From NCBI GenBank assembly GCA_036244855.1, contig BQKZ01004049.1, positions 47,828-67,005 on the forward strand: DNA of 19,178 bases, written 5' to 3'. The stretch is from Temnopleurus reevesii (lineage: Eukaryota; Echinodermata; Echinoidea; Temnopleuroida; Temnopleuridae). Position 1 is the first letter of the stretch, and every line of letters starts with the position of its first letter. A program made the position numbers and the translations under genes. The notes under the pieces are model-generated. The model was not told the origin of the DNA, ran no database searches, and saw nothing but the letters and a program-made list of their open reading frames with translations. Shown piece by piece: positions 16,901 to 19,178 of the stretch.

Positions 16901-18731
16901 TTGATTATCTGCAAAATGCTCATGATTGGACCTAAACTGTTGTTGATGAAATCCAAATTGTTCTTCATGATCGTGTCTGTAAGGCTCTTTACTGAATCCA
17001 AATGGCTGTCCAGAATTGTGCCTGAATTGTTCTTGATTAGTACCGAACTGCTCTCCATGGTTATATCCGAATCGTTCTGGCTGTCTACATTGTTCCCATT
17101 GATCATGAATAACATTTCCTGCATAAGCTGGGTTGAACGTATCTGTATCAAAGCTCTGAGAGTATCCTGCATTCTGGAAGCCACGTTCACCTGGGCATGA
17201 GTTGATAGGAGGCCCCCAGCGAGTTTGGCGAGCTTTCTGTTTGGTTCCTTGTTCTTCTTCACTTTCAGGCTTCTTGGAGGAACTGGAAAGAGATAGAAAT
17301 ATCTTTAAATTAAACACTTATCAATTTACAATAATGGTAATTGTTACTTCATATGAAATATGTTGAACAAGCAGCACAAAATGTAAACTCATACTGCCTA
17401 ATATCAAAATGCTAAGAAAAATTTTAAAAAATTATGGACGTGGAGACTTAAAGTGAACTTTGTTGGCAGGTCGAGACACCGACAAAATTACACCCAAATA
17501 TTTGGGCTAAAAAATAGTATCATAATATGAGAACTGACCTTGTGGTTGTTGGTGTGACCTGACGAGGCTCTTCCAGTTTCTTCCTACGCACCAACAGAGA
17601 GCGTTTGTGCTGCTCACCAATCAGATGCTTTCCGTATGCATTAAGATCAAAGCTCTCGAACATGCACAGGTTGCAGTGATGGTTGTATCTGAGATATAAG
17701 AGATGTATGACGATAGAGAATAATTTATATATTTTACTTACTCTGTATCAAATACTACGCCTAGTGGAATATTCTGATTATTCACAAAAGTCCATTGCGA
17801 GATATGAAACAAGAGGAAGCTGAGAATGTTGAAATGAAATTCCAGGGTTCTGTTTCATAAAACTGTTCGTAGAGATATGCACAACTCTACGAATAATTGG
17901 TAACCCTTTCTCTGGTAATACTCGGCAACATACAGGTCACTTGAGTAGAAGAAAGGGTCACCAGTTATTCATAAAAATGTGCATATTAAACTCTAGAGAC
18001 AACTAAAGCGCATAGCATGAGGTAACATTCAATATGGATATTGCAACAAATGAAATCTACCTAATTCTTGTTCTCAATACCCATATCAATACTAAACATG
18101 ATTTCAGTACTTTGACAGGCATTATATTGGGTATGAAGGACAAATTAGTTCCGAACAGTAGACAATCTTAAGACTTCCCCGACTGCTGCCATTTCCTTTG
18201 GATTCTAGCCAATTTGGCACTCCTTTGAGAAGGTTTGCATTATCATGCAAATTTATTGATTTTACTATTAATCTGGACACCCAGAACCTCAATCAAAGAT
18301 ATTCTATGTGTTCAAATGCTTCTGAGAGATCTATACATTGACACTTTCTTAAGTAATTGGAAGTATGCGGTGGGCTTTTCATGCAGGAGGCACAGCCCAG
18401 AACTGTGTTGTTTCACCAATATTCTTATGGTTACGCATGACTTTCAGAAAGACTGGATTACATTAATAAGTGAAATACGCAGATTCTTGATCACTCAGCA
18501 CGAGAACTGATACCAGTATAAAGTCGTTCTTAAAGACATACGTAATTTGGTGAAACACCTCACAGTTGTCGCAATTTCTTGTTCATACCTTTCTGTTTCA
18601 GATTTATTGTTGATGGCCTTATGATGGAGCATGGACCAAAGGTGTTCCTCAAATTGCACTGCCGATGGATAGTCCAGCTTACAGAGCTTGCATATGAACT
18701 TCGGCTTCTCATTTTCCTTCACTTCGGCCAT
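779..18731 (-). CDS. ZNF106: ZNF106-like protein: U1-type zinc fingers plus WD40 propeller (16 exons, 3'-incomplete)
   Basis: Spliced gene assembled from GT-AG boundaries in matching phase: exons 18731-18589, 17688-17539, 17282-14654, 14326-14220, 13575-13433, 11948-11311, 10709-10593, 10228-10133, 8589-8476, 8054-7890, 7492-7441, 6952-5697, 4819-4685, 2597-2430, 1852-1661 and 841-779. They sum to 2056 codons without a stop. The order of parts is diagnostic for ZNF106: two C-x2-C-x12-H-x5-H fingers, a long disordered region, basic exons, a coiled coil, then WD40 blades. Vertebrate ZNF106 is about 1,880 residues with the same order. In mammals the protein is nuclear and RNA-binding, and its loss in mice causes neuromuscular degeneration; a similar role here is inferred. 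The end of the propeller and the stop codon lie left of the window, and the 5' UTR exon and promoter lie right of it. Exon joins are read by eye, with no transcript support. Confidence 0.85.
952..1259 (-). mobile_element. 5'-truncated non-LTR retrotransposon, 3' end with ATT tail
   Basis: The minus strand at 1259-1134 encodes the typical C-terminus of a LINE reverse transcriptase protein: FYAASILWNSVPNYLRNIS, then DLDKYKSMLKKYLF and a stop. The L-W-N-S-x-P motif followed by an F/Y-K-x-x-L-K-x-Y-L end is characteristic of Jockey/CR1/L2-like elements. About 150 bases of 3' UTR follow, then GCGCTATAAAAGAACTGAAT and an (ATT)n tail at 975-952. Only the 3' end is present, as expected after incomplete target-primed reverse transcription. 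It lies in the intron between exons 15 and 16 in the same orientation as the host gene. Confidence 0.75.
1661..1852 (-). CDS. ZNF106: Exon 15: WD40 blade
   Basis: 192 nt (64 codons), phase 0 at both ends. The acceptor is TCCACATTCAG and the donor TTACAG|GTGTTT. It reads KSKINWYYDCTPSFALTAIS, STLEGGMALIITASEDHTVT, IRRADDGLLIRSLWGHHDVV, THLQ. A clear blade pattern is visible: I-I-T-A-S-E-D-H-T-V-T-I-R, then D-D-G-L-L-I-R-S-L-x-G-H, the last being the GH that opens the next blade. It is the best WD40 match in the window and aligns without gaps over the DxRNGLLLRTLEGH region of vertebrate ZNF106. The usual W-D dipeptide is replaced by I-R. Confidence 0.85.
1925..2044. repeat. (TCA)n microsatellite
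   Basis: About 120 bases of TCA/ATC trinucleotide repeat with a few interruptions (CTACA, CCTCTTTATCAACAC, TTTATCAAC). It lies in the intron between exons 14 and 15. Serine- and histidine-run open frames across it are products of the repeat and are not genes. Confidence 0.9.
2430..2597 (-). CDS. ZNF106: Exon 14: WD40 segment containing a 51-nt internal duplication and an N
   Basis: 168 nt (56 codons) as sequenced, phase 0 at both ends. The acceptor is GTTTACAG and the donor ATCCAG|GTAAAG. It opens with GKEFLQ, holds the segment VLNKKITCLHVNW and then again VLNKEITCLHVNW, and ends NTLFVGTVDGQIANINIQ. The two copies are 51 nt apart, flank the single N at 2533 and differ at five of about 45 bases. 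With one copy removed the exon would be 39 codons, which is the length I recall for the vertebrate WD40 segment, so the extra copy is probably an assembly artefact. Confidence 0.8.
2913..3122. mobile_element. MITE-like element with ~66-bp terminal inverted repeats, copy 1
   Basis: The left end CTGTGAGCAAGAGGGACAAA and the right end TTTGTTCTTCTGCTCACAG are reverse complements with some mismatches. The match continues inward to ATTAACAATAGCT and AGCTATTGTTAAT. About 80 bases lie between the arms. There is no coding capacity. A second copy lies at 13872-14095. I could not identify a target-site duplication. Confidence 0.75.
3265..3815. repeat. Polypurine (GA-rich) tract beside a dispersed-repeat-like segment
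   Basis: From about 3388 to 3815 the plus strand is nearly all purine, in degenerate AGAGAGGGGAGAGG and GGAAAGACAGAAAGA units. The preceding 120 bases contain GGTCTCTGCTACGGAGACC, a small inverted repeat, and look like the body of a dispersed element whose 3' end carries the GA repeat. The large Pro/Ser/Leu open frames on the minus strand here are composition artefacts. Confidence 0.65.
4283..4377 (+). mobile_element. LINE-like 3' end with (TTGAA)n tail
   Basis: A stem-loop (GTTCAAAA at 4283-4290 against TTTTGAAC at 4312-4319) is followed by AAAATAAACTTGAACTTGAA and more TTGAA-like units. A 3' hairpin followed by a short tandem tail is typical of CR1/L2-like retrotransposon ends. No reverse transcriptase coding was found upstream, so the assignment is tentative. 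Confidence 0.45.
4685..4819 (-). CDS. ZNF106: Exon 13: WD40 blade segment
   Basis: 135 nt (45 codons), phase 0 at both ends. The acceptor is TGTATTGCTAG and the donor GTCAAG|GTATGT. It encodes TNKIDAEEDLALSDIKYFAL, then WRNTAGKMVAFASNGSRNLV and QFDVK. The alternating pattern x-x-A-F-A-S-N-G-S-x-N-x-V-x-x-F-D-V is a WD40 c-d strand pair. Length and exon borders agree with the second WD40 segment of vertebrate ZNF106. The diagnostic W-D is F-D here. Confidence 0.75.
4820..5696. other. Intron 12, nothing further supported
   Basis: AT-rich sequence with small imperfect repeats such as AATGAATGAATCAATAAACA near 5465. The plus-strand open frame at 5074-5268 has no recognisable features. No splice-framed exon was seen. 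Confidence 0.5.
5697..6952 (-). CDS. ZNF106: Exon 12: long disordered exon ending in the first WD40 strands
   Basis: 1256 nt. The acceptor is TCTGTTTCAG and the donor CTCACA|GTAAGT. Most of it is Ser/Thr/Pro/Asp-rich and presumably disordered. A bipartite basic patch (KRNRPKG, then QRKRLKP) near 6090-6030 looks like a nuclear localisation signal. An IKQE sumoylation consensus follows at 6017-6006 with acidic residues behind it (IKQEPDEEIEG). The last ~30 residues, YVISMYIVEDILYACISDSR then FIIFNLT, match the first WD40 strands of ZNF106 although the usual GH dipeptide is missing. The open frame runs on past the donor to about 5502, but that part is intron. Confidence 0.85.
7441..7492 (-). CDS. 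ZNF106: Exon 11: end of the coiled coil
   Basis: 52 nt, 17 codons plus one base. The acceptor is TTTCTGCAG and the donor CTTG|GTAAGT. It encodes VIDSLADLRKKRLNLLL, which continues the helix of exon 10. It is the only exon after exon 6 that ends out of phase 0, and its single spare base (G) pairs with GT at the start of exon 12 to give glycine. Confidence 0.75.
7890..8054 (-). CDS. ZNF106: Exon 10: coiled-coil segment
   Basis: 165 nt (55 codons), phase 0 at both ends. The acceptor is CTTATTACAG and the donor GATAAA|GTAAGT. After SDAIYGDMDSLLEITLEEN comes a helix-forming run rich in Leu/Ile/Val at heptad-like spacing (LQATMDQLTAKIDKVVQVI, then QEKEELLKIFKQEKDK). Vertebrate ZNF106 has a coiled coil in the same place, between the basic region and the long segment leading to the WD40 repeats. 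A dimerisation role is plausible but inferred. Confidence 0.8.
8196..8475 (-). repeat. Tandem duplication of the exon 9 unit, ~186 bp
   Basis: The donors of exon 9 and its copy are exactly 186 bp apart (8475 and 8289). The segment 8196-8289 again resembles 8378-8475 (CAGATTTTCCCCTTATTTTT against CAGATTTTCTCCACATTTTT, with the same CTTACA at the end). This gives one full and one partial extra head-to-tail unit below exon 9. The third copy retains only the intronic part. Confidence 0.7.
8290..8399 (-). pseudogene. Pseudo-exon: decayed tandem copy of exon 9
   Basis: It shares long runs with exon 9, including SNLPSRAKSPA-like (PNLPSRAKSPAIAIAN) and KKSKQRRKN, and keeps a GTAAGC donor at 8289. 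The acceptor end is damaged. The sequence between the AG and the ATG-like codon is two bases shorter than in exon 9. Using either nearby AG (exon starting at 8405 or 8401) gives 116 or 112 nt, each with an in-frame stop. No pyrimidine tract precedes it. It is therefore probably not spliced into a productive mRNA. Confidence 0.7.
8476..8589 (-). CDS. ZNF106: Exon 9: small basic exon, duplicate type B (intact copy)
   Basis: 114 nt (38 codons), phase 0 at both ends. The acceptor is TTCATTGATGCAG and the donor AAAAAT|GTAAGT. It encodes SPKMRRKSVQSNLPSRAK, then SPAVATANKLKKKSKNRRKN, very basic and likely nuclear-localisation-like. A second, broken copy of the same exon lies 186 bp downstream in gene order (8399-8290), and part of a third follows. 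The intact acceptor and multiple-of-three length make this the functional copy. Confidence 0.75.
8664..8687 (-). CDS. Candidate 24-nt microexon
   Basis: On the minus strand a pyrimidine-rich acceptor (TTATTTTCCTCTAAG) is followed by 24 bases open in phase 0 (IDTVTTVD) and a good donor, GTAAGA. Both the flanking exons 8 and 9 meet in phase 0, so inclusion would keep the frame. No family homology can be claimed for eight residues, so this rests on splice-site quality alone; I left it out of the main coding sum. Confidence 0.3.
9176..9965 (+). mobile_element. Decayed non-LTR retrotransposon, 3' end with TAAAC tail
   Basis: Two adjacent plus-strand frames encode parts of a LINE reverse transcriptase C-terminus. 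From about 9190, SHSAPLFYKLKTLNIFDIN leads into LLFLFKFANNLLPP. In a frame offset by one base, 9422-9529 gives GPDLWNPLPENFKSS and a stop, preceded by NFHLVNPKLLIA. The L-W-N-x-L-P motif and its spacing are characteristic. A frameshift and a TGA show that the copy is dead. About 400 bases of 3' UTR follow, then an AAATAAACTAACTAAAC-type tail at 9929-9965. It lies antisense to the host gene in the intron between exons 8 and 9. Confidence 0.75.
10133..10228 (-). CDS. ZNF106: Exon 8: small basic exon, duplicate type A
   Basis: 96 nt (32 codons), phase 0 at both ends. The acceptor TACCTGGCTAG follows a pyrimidine run, and the donor is TCAAAG|GTAAAT. It encodes KNCKKNEKKRKGLPAKG and then IESTQQKISKLSASK. 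The shared STQQK-IS core and donor show homology with exon 7. Since each is a multiple of three, either could be skipped without breaking the frame. Confidence 0.7.
10593..10709 (-). CDS. ZNF106: Exon 7: small basic exon, duplicate type A
   Basis: 117 nt (39 codons), phase 0 at both ends. The acceptor is TTTTTTATAG and the donor AGGAAG|GTAAAT. It begins with acidic SDSSDQTEK and becomes basic (KNKRKQ, then RGKNSTQQKKISPWRK). The C-terminal pattern K-x-x-STQQK-IS and the same GTAAAT donor recur in exon 8, so the two are probably ancient tandem duplicates. Vertebrate ZNF106 has a comparable lysine-rich, nuclear-localisation-like stretch just before its coiled coil. Confidence 0.7.
11060..11220. 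mobile_element. Foldback repeat family 2, copy 1
   Basis: The arm ACGACTCTATGAAAAACTGG (11091-11110) is matched in reverse complement by the arm at about 11163-11195 (AAGAAAGGGTCATCAGTTG, then TTCATAGAGTCATGC). Related sequence with the same foldback shape lies at 17850-18000. No coding. It sits at the end of intron 6, close to exon 6. Confidence 0.6.
11311..11948 (-). CDS. ZNF106: Exon 6: disordered segment with two SUMO-type IKQE motifs
   Basis: 638 nt. The acceptor is TATTCTTTAG and the donor AGAAAG|GTATGT; it ends in phase 0, as do all later exons except exon 11. The start reads A-PEPGVTEDEILQDTFGRG. The rest is Ser/Pro/Gln/His-rich without a recognisable fold. Two psi-K-x-E sumoylation consensus sites (IKQE) lie at 11736-11725 and 11649-11638, each followed by acidic residues or an SP site. 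Vertebrate ZNF106 also has an IKQE motif in its middle region, as I recall it. Confidence 0.75.
12426..12645. repeat. Tandem duplication, two copies of 110 bp
   Basis: CTTCAAAGTTGTTT occurs at 12451 and 12561, exactly 110 bp apart. Matching flanks run from CCAATTG at the left to CCACATTTGTCAGC at the right. The two copies differ at scattered positions. It lies in the intron between exons 5 and 6. Confidence 0.85.
12726..12920. repeat. Two copies of a ~55-bp GC-richer unit
   Basis: GTACGCAAGCCACCACACCG, followed by CGACAAGGAGTGGAC and TTGTGGTGGA, occurs near 12726 and again near 12862, about 136 bp apart. The unit and its left flank (GGTGACCCTGACAGGAGCAA) are GC-richer than the surroundings and resemble a dispersed repeat I associate with invertebrate retrotransposon 3' regions. 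That association is from memory. The 150-codon open frame across this area is produced by the two duplications. Confidence 0.6.
13008..13432 (-). repeat. Three decayed tandem copies of the exon 5 end and its splice donor
   Basis: On the plus strand, units like CCCTCTTCGTCTCCACCCTC and AGATCT-x-x-x-AGCTC recur near 13040, 13205, 13345 and 13455. The last of these is in the functional exon 5. The unit at 13310-13400 even keeps ACTTACCTAT (an intact GTAAGT donor on the minus strand), while the units at 13185 and 13025 have lost it. Stops and indels interrupt the reading frame of the copies, so they are probably not used. Confidence 0.7.
13433..13575 (-). CDS. ZNF106: Exon 5: acidic helical segment; its 3' half is tandemly copied downstream
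   Basis: 143 nt. The acceptor is CATTTGACAG and the donor CTTACAG|GTAAGT. The product runs from RFSHFIKSPSRSEDPLD to an acidic, probably helical EFQQELLDLIESEGGDEEG and ends in LLSQLT. It enters completing an AG|G codon and leaves one base (G) for exon 6. The intron that follows (13432 down to about 13008) carries three decayed tandem copies of this exon's end together with its donor site. Confidence 0.75.
13872..14095. mobile_element. MITE-like element, copy 2 of the 2913-3122 family
   Basis: The left arm (CACTATGAGAAGGGACAAAG) and right arm (GTCCCTTCCACTCACAGTG) are imperfect reverse complements. The whole unit aligns to copy 1, including GGGACAAAGTA, TTCAAGCATT and CTCTTGTTCAACATTT. It lies in the intron between exons 4 and 5. 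Copy-to-copy divergence is substantial, which indicates old insertions. Confidence 0.75.
14220..14326 (-). CDS. ZNF106: Exon 4: short conserved basic/helical segment
   Basis: 107 nt, 35 codons plus two bases. The acceptor is ATGCCCATAG and the donor CAACAG|GTATGT. It encodes MHSLLNDVARPVW followed by QQKKLRMILAKAKK, then TTDRFNR across the junction. The position and pattern (a leucine/asparagine helix, a tryptophan, a lysine-rich helix, then an R-F start to the next exon) match a conserved segment in the middle of vertebrate ZNF106. It has no known catalytic function. The phase fits exons 3 and 5 exactly. Confidence 0.75.
14654..17282 (-). CDS. ZNF106: Exon 3: giant disordered exon with three repeat tracts
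   Basis: 2629 nt, about residues 98-974. The acceptor is CTCTTTCCAG at 17283-17292 and the donor is CAAG|GTAATT at 14653; it ends on a codon boundary. There is no folded domain that I recognise. From the N-terminal side: a charged start; an aromatic/Gln/Asn repeat tract (17085-16830); a lysine-rich tract of four ~29-residue units (16645-16345); long Ser/Lys/Pro-rich stretches with many SP and KSP sites; and an Ala/Pro/Ser tract (14980-14836). Large exons of this kind are typical of ZNF106, whose middle is poorly conserved. Long open frames on the opposite strand here (for example 14574-15146) are shadows of this biased composition. Confidence 0.85.
17539..17688 (-). CDS. ZNF106: Exon 2: zinc finger 2
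   Basis: 150 nt; the acceptor is ATCTCAG and the donor AAG|GTCAGT. It completes codon 48 and leaves two bases for the next exon, so it is symmetric. Cys53, Cys56, His69 and His75 repeat the C-x2-C-x12-H-x5-H spacing of the first finger, which implies a paired finger module. A basic stretch follows (KRSLLVRRKK), then a Pro/Thr-rich end. No open frame marks this exon strongly on its own; it was found because it restores phase between exons 1 and 3. Confidence 0.85.
17850..18000. mobile_element. Foldback repeat family 2, copy 2
   Basis: GCACAACTCTACGAATAATT with GGTAACCCTTTCT (17879-17911) pairs in reverse complement with AGAAAGGGTCACCAGTTATT and CATAAAAATGTGC (17950-17982). The outer part CTGTTTCATAAAACTGTTCG resembles repeats common in echinoderm genomes. 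It lies in the intron between exons 1 and 2. Confidence 0.65.
18010..18588. other. Intron 1, remainder
   Basis: No exon or repeat that I can name. A 91-codon plus-strand open frame at 18235-18510 has no start context, domain or compositional support and is most likely chance. Confidence 0.4.
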
Positions 18732-18744
18732 CTTTGATGGTTTT
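18589..18744 (-). CDS. ZNF106: Exon 1 (first coding): short 5' UTR, start codon, zinc finger 1
   Basis: The start codon at 18731-18729 sits in a good context (AAAGATGGCC). Thirteen bases upstream is a splice acceptor with a strong pyrimidine run (TTTTTATCTTTTCAG), so 18744-18732 is the tail of the 5' UTR and an earlier non-coding exon must exist outside the window. Coding part is 143 nt. Residues Cys14, Cys17, His30 and His36 give C-x2-C-x12-H-x5-H, the U1/matrin-type spacing seen in RNA-binding zinc fingers. The segment HLWSMLHH resembles the corresponding finger of vertebrate ZNF106. The donor is AAAG|GTATGA and the exon ends two bases into a codon. Confidence 0.85.
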
Positions 18745-19178
18745 CTGAAAAGATAAAAAGTTCAGAGAAAGATAATGTAAAATGTAATATTTTTAGGGTA
18801 CCTGTACATTCCCTGAATTTCAGACATATTTAGCTGGTTGTTTGCACTGATTTAATAGTCTAGGCCCCATTAATTACTGCATTTGAAGCAGCAAGTTCCA
18901 GCGATGGGTGTAAAATAAAATAACTTGAATTGAATGATTAACAGGCAAGTGCGATACTCACACCACACTTCTTCATAGGTAGGGAGGAAAACATAATATA
19001 TATTGTGATGGAAAATTCCATTGTCATTTAATTAACTTTTGCATGCACATTCACTGTGTTCCAATGTCAACAACAAGAATAACGTCAAACAGGTTCAGTC
19101 AGGGAAGCAGTATAGAACTACACAGGTCAAAATATTGCAAGTTTTTATTTAGAACATATGTGTGGTACACATTCATCA
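18745..19178. other. 5' UTR intron; LINE-like tail near 18905-18935
   Basis: This stretch lies upstream of the first coding exon and, given the acceptor at 18745-18759, is intron within the 5' UTR. At about 18905-18935 the plus strand reads GGGTGTAAAATAAAATAACT followed by TGAATTGAATG, which resembles a retrotransposon 3' tail like that at 4377. No promoter can be assigned here. Confidence 0.45.

Noticed and set aside
16293..17200. Hydrophobic, Phe/Cys/Leu-rich plus-strand open frames suggesting membrane proteins
   Set aside because: They are antisense to the lysine-rich and Gln/Asn-rich repeats of exon 3; AAA/AAG codons read backwards give Phe and Leu.

Overview
The window looks like nuclear DNA from a marine invertebrate deuterostome, most probably an echinoderm such as a sea urchin. 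It is AT-rich. Its coding segments are separated by GT-AG introns, and the introns hold microsatellites, foldback (MITE-like) repeats and decayed non-LTR retrotransposon 3' ends. The echinoderm assignment rests on the look of the repeats and is an inference. There are no bacterial features.

One gene accounts for all coding sequence I can support. It lies on the minus strand and I read it as the orthologue of ZNF106 (Zfp106): two U1-type C2H2 zinc fingers at the N terminus, a very long disordered middle, a short coiled coil, and WD40-type beta-propeller blades at the C terminus. I placed 16 coding exons between 18731 and 779 by joining GT-AG boundaries in a consistent reading phase. They total 6168 nt (2056 codons) with no internal stop. 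The window cuts the gene at both ends. The first coding exon starts just after a splice acceptor, so at least one 5' UTR exon and the promoter lie beyond 19178. The last WD40 blades and the stop codon lie below position 1.

Layout in gene order (descending coordinates): 18744-17539, two zinc-finger exons; 17282-14654, one giant exon with an aromatic/Gln repeat tract, four lysine-rich ~29-residue repeats and an Ala/Pro/Ser tract; 14326-11311, three exons of the conserved middle; 10709-8476, three small basic exons in symmetric phase 0-0, some of them recognisable duplicates; 8054-7441, coiled coil; 6952-5697, a large acidic/serine-rich exon that ends in the first WD40 strands; 4819-779, four further WD40 exons.

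Introns and flanks: (GGAC)n plus a palindrome at the left edge, a LINE 3' end at 952-1259, a (TCA)n tract at 1925-2044, a TIR-bearing element at 2913-3122 with a second copy at 13872-14095, a polypurine tract at 3388-3815, a second LINE 3' end at 9176-9965, LINE-like tails near 4375 and 18930, a foldback repeat family at 11060-11220 and 17850-18000, and a stack of local tandem duplications at 12426-13430 that includes decayed copies of part of an exon.

The points most worth checking are a 51-nt in-frame duplication beside the single N at 2533 (probably an assembly join), the repeated duplication of small phase 0-0 basic exons, decayed tandem copies of an exon's 3' end with its splice donor, and a candidate 24-nt microexon. 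I found no novel multi-gene system.
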